Positions 26,457 through 35,145 of a stretch of DNA of 64,000 nt are shown piece after piece. The notes beneath the pieces were generated by a model. That model saw nothing but the letters and a program-made list of their open reading frames with translations. It did not search any database and was not told where the DNA came from. The DNA is from Desulfobacteraceae bacterium (GTDB taxonomy: Bacteria; Desulfobacterota; Desulfobacteria; Desulfobacterales; Desulfobacteraceae): NCBI GenBank assembly GCA_016743945.1, contig JADGFI010000003.1, forward strand, positions 186,001 through 250,000, given 5' to 3'. A program made the translations under genes and the position numbers. The first letter of the stretch is position 1. Each line of letters begins with the position of its first letter.

Positions 26457-27101
26457 ATGAGACCAACCCTTACAGAAAAGCAACAAAAACTCTTTGATTA
26501 TCTAAGACAGGCGCTCGCAGGAACCGGCACGACCCCCAGCCTCAGGACGGCAGCCGCAGACCTTGCTATCAGCCATGCTGCAGTGGCTCAGACATTGAAG
26601 ACCCTGGAAGAAAAAAACTATATTCGCCGCCCGGGACGGTACAGCCGAACCATTCATGTCGTTGACCCTTCAGGAGATCTGGATACAAACCTTCGCCAAA
26701 AACAAATTCCCGTCATCGGAAATATCACCGCTGGCCTGCCCATCTATGCCCACCAGGAATGGGAGGGCAGCATCCTGGTAGATGCCGCCCTATATCCCGG
26801 TCAGGACCTGTTTGCCCTTAAAATCCAGGGCCATTCCATGAAGGATGCCGGCATCCTGGACCAGGATATCGCCATCTGCCGCCCCCGGCAATATGCCCAT
26901 AACAAGGAAATCGTCGTGGCCTTGATCCATAACGAAGAAGCCACGGTCAAGCGATTTTTTCTCCATCCCGGGTGTATCGAGCTTCGTCCGGAAAATCCGG
27001 ATTTTTCGCCCCAGACCTACGAATTTGACGAAGTGCTGATCCAGGGAAAGGTTATCGGCATCATCCGCACCCCCCATTCCATGGATCCCGGGCAGGAATA
27101 A
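26457..27101 (+). CDS. lexA: LexA repressor
   Basis: 214 residues. The N-terminal winged helix (LTEKQQKLFDYLRQAL, TPSLRTAAADLAISHAAVAQTLKTLEEKNYIRR) binds DNA. The self-cleavage machinery is complete: Ala92-Gly93 scissile bond in NITAGLPI, Ser127 in GHSMKDAGI and Lys165 in EATVKRFF. It represses SOS genes until RecA-ssDNA triggers cleavage. It heads a three-gene cassette with imuB (6 bp gap) and dnaE2. GGAG lies about 15 bases before the ATG, an unusually long distance that may keep translation low. Being in the cassette, it may be a second, dedicated LexA. Confidence 0.94.
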   Translation: MRPTLTEKQQKLFDYLRQALAGTGTTPSLRTAAADLAISHAAVAQTLKTLEEKNYIRRPGRYSRTIHVVDPSGDLDTNLRQKQIPVIGNITAGLPIYAHQEWEGSILVDAALYPGQDLFALKIQGHSMKDAGILDQDIAICRPRQYAHNKEIVVALIHNEEATVKRFFLHPGCIELRPENPDFSPQTYEFDEVLIQGKVIGIIRTPHSMDPGQE

Positions 27102-27107
27102 TCCCCC

Positions 27108-28292
27108 ATGGAACGGTCCATCATCCACCTGAACATTGCTGATTTTGCAGCATCCGTAGAAATAAATCTTCTGCCCTCACTTAAAGGGTATCCCATTATC
27201 ATCGCCCCCACGGGCACTCCTCGGGCCGTGGTCTACGACATGAATGACCAGGCCTATAAGGAAGGCATCCGCAAAGGCATGCCCCTCGCCCGGGTCAGCC
27301 GAATCAACCGGAAAATCAAAATCATATCCCCCCGATTCAACCGATATGAGCAGATTATGCGGGAAATCTTCAAAACAAGCCTTGCCTATACCCCGGCCAT
27401 TGAATTTGGGCCGTGGGACGGTCATTTCTTTCTGGATATCACCGGAACCCACAGGCTTTTAGGGCCGCCAACGGACGTGGCCTTCCGGCTAAAACGCGAA
27501 ATAAAAAAAAAGCTGGGTCTGGATCCCATCTGGTCAGTGGCCACCAATAAGCTGGTGGCCAAGGTGGCCACCCGAATGGTCAAACCCAGGGGCGAATATA
27601 TTGTTGAGCCAGGAAAAGAAGAGGCCTTTCTTGAACCGCTTCCCATCACCCTTCTCCCTGGCCTGTCCGAAAAAGAGGTCCTTCAGCTGAGAACCTTCAA
27701 CCTCTCGTATATTTTCCAGATACGATCATTGAGCCTTGCACAGCTTTTTGTCCCCTTTAACCACAGGGCCAAGCGCATCCATGATCTTGTCCGGGGTATA
27801 GACGTAACCCCTGTCACCCTTCCAAAAAAGGATGCGCCCCTCCATGGGGACCATGAATTTACCAATGATACCAATGATGCCAACCAATTAAAAAATGCGC
27901 TCTACCTTTTGGTTGAAACCCTGTGCACCTCCCTGCGCAGGCAAGACAGGGTCGCAAGCCAGCTCTGTCTGACCCTCTCCTATTCTGACGGCGGTCAGCA
28001 GACAATCACGGGGAAACTCTGCCCACCCACGGCCAATGAAATGGTCATGTTCACAAAGGCCACGCCCCTCTTATTCAAGGCATGGCGCCGGAGAATCCGC
28101 ATCCGCCATATCCGCCTGACCGGAAAAAAAAGGCTCAGGCCCCAAACCCAGGCCACCTTGTTTGACGAGACCCCCAAGGCGGACAACCAGGAAAAAATTT
28201 TTATGGCGGTGGACGCAATTCGGAAAAAATTTGGCGCCCATGCCGTTGCCACCGGACGCACCCTGGCAACCCCTGCGACCCAAAACTGTTAG
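27108..28292 (+). CDS. imuB: ImuB-like Y-family polymerase homologue
   Basis: 394 residues with the Y-family start SIIHLNIADFAASVE and palm/little-finger layout. In active DinB the first motif has two aspartates (H-x-D-x-D); here it is HLNIAD, and the SxDE motif reads PWDGHFFLD, so the catalytic carboxylates are missing. This is the mark of ImuB, a non-catalytic adaptor that brings DnaE2 to the beta clamp. The stretch QATLFDE near residue 344 resembles a clamp-binding motif. It lies 6 bp after lexA and 7 bp before dnaE2. ImuA is absent here. Confidence 0.88.
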   Translation: MERSIIHLNIADFAASVEINLLPSLKGYPIIIAPTGTPRAVVYDMNDQAYKEGIRKGMPLARVSRINRKIKIISPRFNRYEQIMREIFKTSLAYTPAIEFGPWDGHFFLDITGTHRLLGPPTDVAFRLKREIKKKLGLDPIWSVATNKLVAKVATRMVKPRGEYIVEPGKEEAFLEPLPITLLPGLSEKEVLQLRTFNLSYIFQIRSLSLAQLFVPFNHRAKRIHDLVRGIDVTPVTLPKKDAPLHGDHEFTNDTNDANQLKNALYLLVETLCTSLRRQDRVASQLCLTLSYSDGGQQTITGKLCPPTANEMVMFTKATPLLFKAWRRRIRIRHIRLTGKKRLRPQTQATLFDETPKADNQEKIFMAVDAIRKKFGAHAVATGRTLATPATQNC

Positions 28293-28299
28293 CCGCACC

Positions 28300-31200
28300 A
28301 TGATCCCCTTGACCCTTCGGTCCCATTACTCCCTGATGTGGGGAACGGCACCGGTAAAACAACTTTGCCGCCAGGCAAAGCAACTTGGATACTCTAAAAT
28401 TGCCCTGACAGACACGGACAATCTCTACGGCATGTGGCCCTTTATTGCCGCCTGCAAAGAAGCGGGTATTACGCCGATTATCGGAGCAGAGATCACCGAC
28501 CCAGTCCTGCCCCTAAGAGCCATCTGCCTGGTTAAAAATAGGGAAGGATACCAGAATCTTACCCGATTGCTGACCGGGCGCCACACAAATAAAAACTTTT
28601 CCCTGGCCCGCTGTCTGCCTCCCCTTGGCAAGGGCTTGGTAATACTCACCCAATCTCCTGCCCTTCTAACCGCCTGGCAGGACCAAGGCCTGGACCTGGG
28701 TGCAGCCCTCCCCAGACACCCCCTTTCCTTGAATCACCCCCTATGCCGGGCGGCCAGGGAACGAGGCATTCCCCTTGTGGCCACCCCGGGCAATTTTTTC
28801 CTGAATCCCGAAGATATACACACCCATGCCATGCGCAGGGCCATTGACAAGAACACCTGCCCCAGCCGCCTGGGTGTAGCTGACCTGGCCCCTTCCACCG
28901 CATTTTTGGCATCTCCCAACCATTATCGCCAAAGGTTTCAACTGCTCCCCCAGGCCATTAAAAATACCTGGATGCTGGCGGAAAAACTGACCTTCAGGGG
29001 TCCTGATTTTGGAACGGTCATGCCGTTGTTCAGGGGAAAAACTGCCCAGGACGCCTGTATCCTGTTGCGGAAAAAAGCCTTTGCCGGCGCCTCAAGACGC
29101 TATGGACAGCCCCTTCCCGGCGAAGTGATCACCCGAATCGAGCATGAGCTGACGATCATTTCACAGAAAAATTTTTGCGGATACTTTCTGGTGGTCCAGG
29201 ATATTGTGCAACGGGCCACAAGGATCTGTGGCCGGGGGTCCGGGGCAGCTTCCATTGTGGCCTATTGCCTGGGGATCACAAATGTCTGTCCCATAAAATA
29301 CAATCTCTATTTTGAGCGATTTTTAAACCCGGGCCGGAAGGACCCACCGGATATTGATGTTGATTTTGCCTGGGATGAGCGGGATGGTGTTTTAAACTGG
29401 GTTCTGTCAAAATTCAAAGGTCATGCCGCCATGGTATCCAGCCATATCCTCTTTCAACCCCGCATGGCAGTCCGGGAGGTGGCAAAGGTCTATGGGCTGC
29501 CGGAAAAGGAAACACAAAAAATCATAAGCCGGCTGCCCTGGTTCTGGAAAATCGATGAAGCAGCCGAAGATCTTCTGAGCCGAATCCGGAAAAAACCGGA
29601 ATTTTACCCTCTTGATTTCCCCAAGCCCTGGCCTGAAATCATGGCCCATGCCCAGGCCATCATCGGGACCCCGAGATACCTGTCGGTTCACCCCGGCGGC
29701 ATTGTCATCACCCCGAATCCCATTAACACCTATGTACCGATAGAAACGGCCCCCAAGGGCATCCCCCTGATCCAGTGGGAAAAAAATGGCGCAGAGACAG
29801 CAGGCCTCGTTAAAATCGACCTTCTGGGGAACAGAAGCCTGGGGGTCATCCGGGACTGCATTGACACCATTGAATCTGCCCCGGGCAACACTGATTTTTC
29901 CAGGCGAGACCCGGAAGATGACCCGGCAACCCAGCAACAGGTAGCCCTGGGAAACACCATGGGCTGCTTTTATATTGAAAGCCCTGCCATGCGCCTGCTC
30001 CAGAAAAAATCCAAGGTCGGAGACTTTTCCCATGTGGTCATTCACACCAGCATTATCCGGCCGGCAGCCAACGAGTTCATTAACGCCTATCTCAAACGCC
30101 TGCACACAGGCGAATGGGACCCCATCCACCCCCTCATGGAAGAGATCCTGGAAGAAACCTTTGGCATCATGGTCTTCCAGGAAGATGTGTCCCGAGTGGC
30201 GGTTCGCCTGGCCGGATTCACCCATGCCCAGGCAGACGACTTAAGAAAAATCATGTCAAAAAAAAACAAGACCCTGGCCCTTAGCGATTATCATACCCGC
30301 TTTGGGAAAGGGGCCGCTCAAAAAGGCGTCGGCAAAGCCGATATCCAGAAAATCTGGGACATGATCATCAGCTTTTCAGGATACTCTTTTTGCAAGCCCC
30401 ACTCCGCCTCCTATACCCGGGTTTCCTTCCAGGCCGCCTATTTAAAAACCCATTACCCGGCCGAATTCATGGCTGCCGTCATCAGCAACCAGGGGGGATT
30501 TTACACCCCCTTTGCCTATGTGTCCGAGGCCCGGCGCATGGGGGTCAAAATACTTGCGCCGGATATTCTTGAAAGCCAAATCAAATGGAAGGGCAAAGGC
30601 GCCCGGCTCAGGGTCGGGTTCATGACCGTTAAACATCTGTCGACTGCCACCATGGCGTCCATTGTAAAGGAACGAAACATTTCACCTTTCCTAGGTCTTG
30701 AAAATTTTTTCAACCGGGTTAGCCCCCGGGAGGAGGAAATCCGAGCGCTTGTCCACAGCGGCTGCCTGGACAGGTTCAAAAAAAACATCCCCCGAAGTGG
30801 CCTCTTGTGGGCATTTGCCGCATGGAAAAAACAAAAGAACAGCCCCAAAAAAGATCCCGGCCTCTTTGACGCGCTCCAGGATCGCGCCCGGAAACCCATC
30901 CCCATCCCACAACTTCCCCCAGATAACCCAACAAATCTTTTAAGACAAGAATTCTCCGTGCTGGGGTTCTTGTGTGCCTGCCACCCCATCCTATTGTTCT
31001 CCCGCCCCATCAAAGAAGCAAAAACGGTAAAGGCAAGGGATCTTTCCCGGCATATCGGCCAAAGGGTTAAATTTGCAGGGTGGCTGATCACGGGAAAAGT
31101 GGTCAACACTAAAAAGGGAGAGCCCATGAAATTTCTTACCTTTGAGGATGAAACCGGGATGTTGGAAACCGTCTTTTTTCCCAGGGCCTATGCAAAATTC

Positions 31201-31323
31201 TGTCACACTCTGGAGTATGGAAAGCCCTATTTTCTTTTTGGCAAACTTGAATCTGACTTTGGAGCCATCACCATGACCGTTGAAACCACCCAACAGGTTC
31301 GGCACAAAAACACAAAAGTGTAA
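28300..31323 (+). CDS. dnaE2: Error-prone DNA polymerase III alpha, DnaE2
   Basis: 1007 residues from the ATG at 28300. The domains are PHP (LRSHYSLMWGTAPVKQL), palm with the catalytic PDIDVDFAW and the third aspartate in VKIDLLGNRSLG, thumb/fingers (CKPHSASYTRVSFQAAYLKTH), a helix-hairpin-helix and a C-terminal OB fold (RVKFAGWLITGKVV). The length and the replaced PHP metal residues match DnaE2 rather than replicative DnaE1. It performs SOS-induced translesion synthesis with ImuB. A longer in-frame start at 28162 would sit inside imuB without a ribosome site. Co-transcription with lexA-imuB is clear from spacing. Confidence 0.95.
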   Translation: MIPLTLRSHYSLMWGTAPVKQLCRQAKQLGYSKIALTDTDNLYGMWPFIAACKEAGITPIIGAEITDPVLPLRAICLVKNREGYQNLTRLLTGRHTNKNFSLARCLPPLGKGLVILTQSPALLTAWQDQGLDLGAALPRHPLSLNHPLCRAARERGIPLVATPGNFFLNPEDIHTHAMRRAIDKNTCPSRLGVADLAPSTAFLASPNHYRQRFQLLPQAIKNTWMLAEKLTFRGPDFGTVMPLFRGKTAQDACILLRKKAFAGASRRYGQPLPGEVITRIEHELTIISQKNFCGYFLVVQDIVQRATRICGRGSGAASIVAYCLGITNVCPIKYNLYFERFLNPGRKDPPDIDVDFAWDERDGVLNWVLSKFKGHAAMVSSHILFQPRMAVREVAKVYGLPEKETQKIISRLPWFWKIDEAAEDLLSRIRKKPEFYPLDFPKPWPEIMAHAQAIIGTPRYLSVHPGGIVITPNPINTYVPIETAPKGIPLIQWEKNGAETAGLVKIDLLGNRSLGVIRDCIDTIESAPGNTDFSRRDPEDDPATQQQVALGNTMGCFYIESPAMRLLQKKSKVGDFSHVVIHTSIIRPAANEFINAYLKRLHTGEWDPIHPLMEEILEETFGIMVFQEDVSRVAVRLAGFTHAQADDLRKIMSKKNKTLALSDYHTRFGKGAAQKGVGKADIQKIWDMIISFSGYSFCKPHSASYTRVSFQAAYLKTHYPAEFMAAVISNQGGFYTPFAYVSEARRMGVKILAPDILESQIKWKGKGARLRVGFMTVKHLSTATMASIVKERNISPFLGLENFFNRVSPREEEIRALVHSGCLDRFKKNIPRSGLLWAFAAWKKQKNSPKKDPGLFDALQDRARKPIPIPQLPPDNPTNLLRQEFSVLGFLCACHPILLFSRPIKEAKTVKARDLSRHIGQRVKFAGWLITGKVVNTKKGEPMKFLTFEDETGMLETVFFPRAYAKFCHTLEYGKPYFLFGKLESDFGAITMTVETTQQVRHKNTKV

Positions 31324-31390
31324 ATTTATCCCCGTCCTATCCTGAAAGCTGTGCCAAAACAGGAATGGTACAAGATTTGCTAAATCTATA

Positions 31391-31501
31391 TTGATCTTTG
31401 TCACCAAACTCATCACCAACGGCATTCGGGTGGAAAAGGACGATGAACTGGCAGGCCTTGACAATGCCCTCCACGGAGAACGGGCCTTTGAAATCGAATA
31501 A
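31391..31501 (+). pseudogene. C-terminal remnant of an ammonium transporter (Amt)
   Basis: Thirty-six residues in one frame end with TNGIRVEKDDELAGLDNAL then HGERAFEIE. The pattern L-R-V-x-x-x-x-E-x-x-GLD-x-x-x-HGE-x-A(Y/F) is the conserved cytoplasmic tail of AmtB-type ammonium channels, which are about 400 residues long. Sequence upstream of 31391 in this frame shows no membrane helices, so only the tail survives. It sits between dnaE2 and the convergent esterase. Confidence 0.7.
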
Positions 31502-31583
31502 TTAACTGGGGTTATCAAAAAATCAGCCCACCCCAGACGAAACCCAGGCCACAGATTGATTCAGGCCAAATTGACAAAAGACA

Positions 31584-32618
31584 TCAATCCCGGTCCGGGT
31601 GGAAGGAAGTTTTCAGATCAATTGCAATTTCATCCAATGCTTCCCGGGCTTGGTTTAATACCCTGTCCGCACTGACAAAAGCGTGTATCATGCCCCTGAA
31701 GCAGTGATAGTTTGTCACAACACCTGCCGTTTTGAGTTTGTCGGCATATAGTTTCCCATCGTCTCTCAGGGGGTCCATTTCAGCGGTGATAATGGTGGCA
31801 GGCGGAAGATTGCTGTGATCTTTTGCCAACAGGGGGGAAACATAGGGATTTGTCCAACTATTCTTATCGGGAAGGTAAAGCCCCCGAAACCACTCCATAT
31901 CCTTTTTAGTCAGCATAAACCCCTTTCCAAAATGGCTGTATGACTCCGTATTCAGGCTGCCGAGGTCGGTTGCCGGATAAACCAATACCTGCCGTGTTAT
32001 CTTGGGTCCATTTCTGTCCCTTGCCATTAAAGCGACAACAGCAGAAAGGTTTCCCCCGGCACTATCCCCCATCACCGCTATTTTCTTTGGATCTCCCCCA
32101 AATAAATTTGCATTTTTGGCGACCCATACCAGAGCTGCATAGGCATCCGCAAGCCCTGCCGGAAAAGAATTTTCCGGGGCAAGCCTGTAATCTACGGAAA
32201 CAACAGCAGCCTGGGAAGCCAGGGCCAGATAACGGCAAAGAGTATCATGGGACTCCAAACTCCCCTGTACCCATCCGCCCCCATGGTAAAAGATGACAAC
32301 GGGAAGAGGTTTGTTCTCCGAGGGAATATAAATTCGAACCGGGATGTCTGCTGCGGGCCCTGGAACGGTCTGATTTAAAACTTTTTTTAATGGAACCGGA
32401 TCACTGGAAAATTTTTTTGCTTTTTGGGTCAACGCCCTTCTGCTTTCCACAACAGAAAGTCTGGCCTTGTTTTCAGAAAACCGCATGAGGTTTAAGGCAA
32501 TGGCAACTTTGGTGTTTAACCTGCCATGGCCGGTATCAACCCAATGGTTAACAAGAAGCCCCCCCATTAAAAACAATATTATCAAGAGTGCCAACATCCA
32601 GGTCAAAAAATTTTTCAT
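31584..32618 (-). CDS. Alpha/beta hydrolase, hormone-sensitive lipase family esterase
   Basis: 344 residues. A membrane anchor or uncleaved signal (residues 5-22) is followed by a 50-residue linker and the hydrolase domain. The oxyanion motif is [11 protein letters not shown], the nucleophile elbow GDSAGGNLS, the acid in EMDPLRDDG and the histidine in RGMIHAF. These mark HSL/acetyl-esterase (Aes-like) enzymes acting on short-chain esters. The anchor suggests an active site on the periplasmic face. It is a single-gene unit with a dyad (32657-32672) upstream. Confidence 0.88.
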   Translation of the reverse strand: MKNFLTWMLALLIILFLMGGLLVNHWVDTGHGRLNTKVAIALNLMRFSENKARLSVVESRRALTQKAKKFSSDPVPLKKVLNQTVPGPAADIPVRIYIPSENKPLPVVIFYHGGGWVQGSLESHDTLCRYLALASQAAVVSVDYRLAPENSFPAGLADAYAALVWVAKNANLFGGDPKKIAVMGDSAGGNLSAVVALMARDRNGPKITRQVLVYPATDLGSLNTESYSHFGKGFMLTKKDMEWFRGLYLPDKNSWTNPYVSPLLAKDHSNLPPATIITAEMDPLRDDGKLYADKLKTAGVVTNYHCFRGMIHAFVSADRVLNQAREALDEIAIDLKTSFHPDRD

Positions 32619-32656
32619 ATTTTTTCCTCAAACAAAATAAATTATTTTTACCCTGT

Positions 32657-32672
32657 CATTACATAGGTAATG
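32657..32672. promoter_or_regulatory. Short dyad upstream of the esterase gene
   Basis: CATTAC-ATAG-GTAATG, a perfect 6-bp dyad 39 bases before the esterase start, in the divergent space shared with the iron-sulfur protein gene. A repressor site is possible; no regulator is adjacent. Confidence 0.35.
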
Positions 32673-32763
32673 TAAAATCAAAAGCAAAGAAAAAATTTTC
32701 AAATCAAATGTAAAAACGCTTTTTCCAGTTGACGCCCATGGCAAAATTTCCTATCAACCAAGG

Positions 32764-34005
32764 ATGATGAATAAAAAACCCCTGGATGCCGGTAAAAAAC
32801 TGGATGCCGGTAAAAAATTACGACCACAAAAAAATCATCCAGACCCATATCGGAAACTGCAACAACACCTGGACAAACAACCCGTGGGATTTCCCGCCAC
32901 AAGCTCTGGTGCGGAAATCAGAATCCTGCGACACATATTCACCCCGGAACAGGCCGGTATTGCCACCTGTCTCACCCACCGGCCGGAACCCCTTGCCACC
33001 GTCTATGCCAGGGCAAAAGATCAAGTTCCATCTCTTCAAAACCTTGAGACTCAACTGGCGGCAATGGTTAAAAAAGGCGGCATTGAGATTCAAAAAAAAA
33101 AAGATCAGATCCTTTACGCCAGCGTCCCTCTGGTGGTGGGCATGTACGAATTCCAGATTGACCGGCTTACCCCCGAATTTATTGCAGATTTTAAAACCTA
33201 TAGCGCAGATAAAAAATTTGGTCTCTCTTTTTTAGGCACACGCCTTCCCCAGATGCGTACCATCCCCATAAAAAAAAGTATCCAGTCCCACACCCAGGTC
33301 AGCACCTTTGATGAGATCAATATTCTTCTACAAAATGCCCAAGGCCCCTTTGTGATCCTGGCCTGTATCTGTCGGGAAAAAAAGGCGCTCCAGGGAATGC
33401 CCTGCAAGGTGACCCACCGCTCGGAAACCTGCATGGCCCTTGGCAGCATTGCTGAATCGGTCCTTGAAATGGGAGTGGGCCGAAAAATTTCCAGACAAGA
33501 GGCCATGGCCATCATGGACGAAAACCAAAAGGAAGGCCTGGTACTTCAGCCGGCCAATGCAAAAACACCTGATTTCATCTGTTCCTGCTGCGGTTGTTGC
33601 TGTGGGATGCTGGACATCCAGAAAAGTCTGCCGGTGCCGGTGAATTTCTGGGCATCCAACTTCCAGGCCACCCTGGATCCAACCACCTGCATTGGATGCG
33701 GGATCTGCAAAAACAGATGCCAGGTAGATGCAATTTTTATCCCCCCCTTATCCGAAAAAAAAGAAACCAGGATCGCTGCCGTGGACACGAACAGATGCAT
33801 TGGATGCGGCGTTTGTGTTCCCACCTGCCCGGCCAATGCGATCACCCTGACGCCCAGGCCAGATCAAACCCAGCCGCCTGACACGCGACAAGCACTTTAT
33901 GAGAGTCTCCTGGCAGGGAAAAAAGACCGACTGGGCAAGGTCAAGCTATATGGCAAACTGGCAAGGGATATCATTCGCACACGAGACCTTCGGCTTTTAA
34001 AATAA
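32764..34005 (+). CDS. Cytoplasmic 4Fe-4S ferredoxin-domain protein with N-terminal winged-helix-like region
   Basis: 413 residues, no signal peptide. The N-terminal 130 residues have a helix-rich segment (ILRHIFTPEQAGIATCL, LETQLAAMVKKGGIE) that looks like a winged helix, as in other Fe-S proteins of anaerobes. A cysteine-rich centre follows: FVILACICREKK with CKVTHR and CMALG, then CSCCGCCCGML near residue 278. The C-terminus has two ferredoxin clusters, CIGCGICKNRC and CIGCGVCVPTCPA. It could carry three to four clusters. The N-terminus holds a doubled DAGKKL peptide. I know this domain arrangement from sulfate reducers but not its reaction. Start: ATGATG after AAGG. Confidence 0.8.
   Translation: MMNKKPLDAGKKLDAGKKLRPQKNHPDPYRKLQQHLDKQPVGFPATSSGAEIRILRHIFTPEQAGIATCLTHRPEPLATVYARAKDQVPSLQNLETQLAAMVKKGGIEIQKKKDQILYASVPLVVGMYEFQIDRLTPEFIADFKTYSADKKFGLSFLGTRLPQMRTIPIKKSIQSHTQVSTFDEINILLQNAQGPFVILACICREKKALQGMPCKVTHRSETCMALGSIAESVLEMGVGRKISRQEAMAIMDENQKEGLVLQPANAKTPDFICSCCGCCCGMLDIQKSLPVPVNFWASNFQATLDPTTCIGCGICKNRCQVDAIFIPPLSEKKETRIAAVDTNRCIGCGVCVPTCPANAITLTPRPDQTQPPDTRQALYESLLAGKKDRLGKVKLYGKLARDIIRTRDLRLLK
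32782..32817 (+). repeat. Two perfect 18-bp tandem copies inside the iron-sulfur gene
   Basis: The unit CTGGATGCCGGTAAAAAA occurs twice back to back and encodes LDAGKK-LDAGKK in the N-terminal tail. Being in frame and near the 5' end, it is a likely slippage-prone site. Confidence 0.9.
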
Positions 34006-34023
34006 AAATCCTATCATCTTATT

Positions 34024-35037
34024 TCATACACGAAAAATTATGTTGCCCGGCACCTGGGAGACTGCTTTAACACCGGTCAGCACCATGGCCTGTTCCAGCT
34101 CTGTTTTAATCTTATCAATATAGGATTCCACCCCGGCTTGCCCCCCCCCCACAGCCGCCACAGAAAAAGGCCTGCCAATCATGACGGCGTCGGCACCCAG
34201 GGCAAGCAATTTCAAGACATCCCCCCCGGACCTCACCCCGCCGTCTGCCAGAATGGTCACCTGACCCTTGACAGCATCACAAATAGCACCAAGAACACTG
34301 GCGGTTCCGGGAAGATGGTCCAAAACCCGCCCGCCGTGATTGGAAACCACAATGGCATCAGCTCCTGCTTCCAAAGCGGCGTTGGCATCCTGAACCGTCA
34401 TCACCCCTTTAAGGATGAATTTCATGGCGGCTTTTTGAATAATTTTCCCCAATTTTTCAATCCCCCGGGGAAAAACCGGACGCCCCATTTTTTTCAGGGT
34501 GATCAACCCGGCTGCATCAATATCAATGCCCATGATGTCCGCCCCGGCATCCCTGACCTTTTGAATTTTCTCAAGCAATTCCCTGTCTTCCCAGGGTTTG
34601 ATAAAGGGGATCCCATGGCCATGGGCAGCTTTTATCTCCTTTAACCCGGTTTCATGGATAAAGTCCGGGACCCCGTCCCCGGTGCATCCGATGATCCCCT
34701 TTTCCTTGCACCCCCTCACAATGGCCCGAATATAATCTTCCTCGGACATCTGGCCCCCCATATTGAAAGAAACTCCACCAATGGGGGCTGCCATGAGGGG
34801 CAAGGTCATCTGCCTGCCCAGCAGAGAAATGGACATATCCGGTTCTGTCACATCATGGATCAGCCGCATATTAAAGCGAATCTTCCCCAGAGCGGTTACA
34901 TTTTCTTTAAAGGAGGTTGCCGTTCCCAGCCCCCCCATGCCCGGAACTTCTCCCGCACAGGCATTTCCATTGCATTCGGGGCAAACCCGGCAATATCCTT
35001 TCATTAACTTTCTGGCAGTATCATATGTTTCTTTCAT
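34024..35037 (-). CDS. FMN-dependent alpha-hydroxy-acid oxidising enzyme with N-terminal cysteine cluster
   Basis: 337 residues. The TIM barrel of the FMN-dependent 2-hydroxyacid dehydrogenase family is seen in PLMAAPIGG, the ADAIVVSNHGGRVLD loop with the catalytic histidine and arginine region, and ILADGGVRSGGDVLKLLALGADAVMIGRP for FMN phosphate. The N-terminus is unusual: CRVCPECNGNACAGEVPG, four cysteines that could hold an Fe-S cluster. This version is found in anaerobes, where it oxidises or reduces a hydroxyacid such as lactate through another carrier than oxygen. It stands downstream of the NADH:flavin oxidoreductase gene with a 108-bp gap. Confidence 0.85.
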   Translation of the reverse strand: MKETYDTARKLMKGYCRVCPECNGNACAGEVPGMGGLGTATSFKENVTALGKIRFNMRLIHDVTEPDMSISLLGRQMTLPLMAAPIGGVSFNMGGQMSEEDYIRAIVRGCKEKGIIGCTGDGVPDFIHETGLKEIKAAHGHGIPFIKPWEDRELLEKIQKVRDAGADIMGIDIDAAGLITLKKMGRPVFPRGIEKLGKIIQKAAMKFILKGVMTVQDANAALEAGADAIVVSNHGGRVLDHLPGTASVLGAICDAVKGQVTILADGGVRSGGDVLKLLALGADAVMIGRPFSVAAVGGGQAGVESYIDKIKTELEQAMVLTGVKAVSQVPGNIIFRV

Positions 35038-35145
35038 GGTGTGTCTCCTTATAATTTATATGAAACTCCGGGCAAGACATTACAATTAGAAAAGTTTCAT
35101 TTTTCGTTGTGGCCAGGTGCAAATACCATGCTCCGGCCATGCCGG

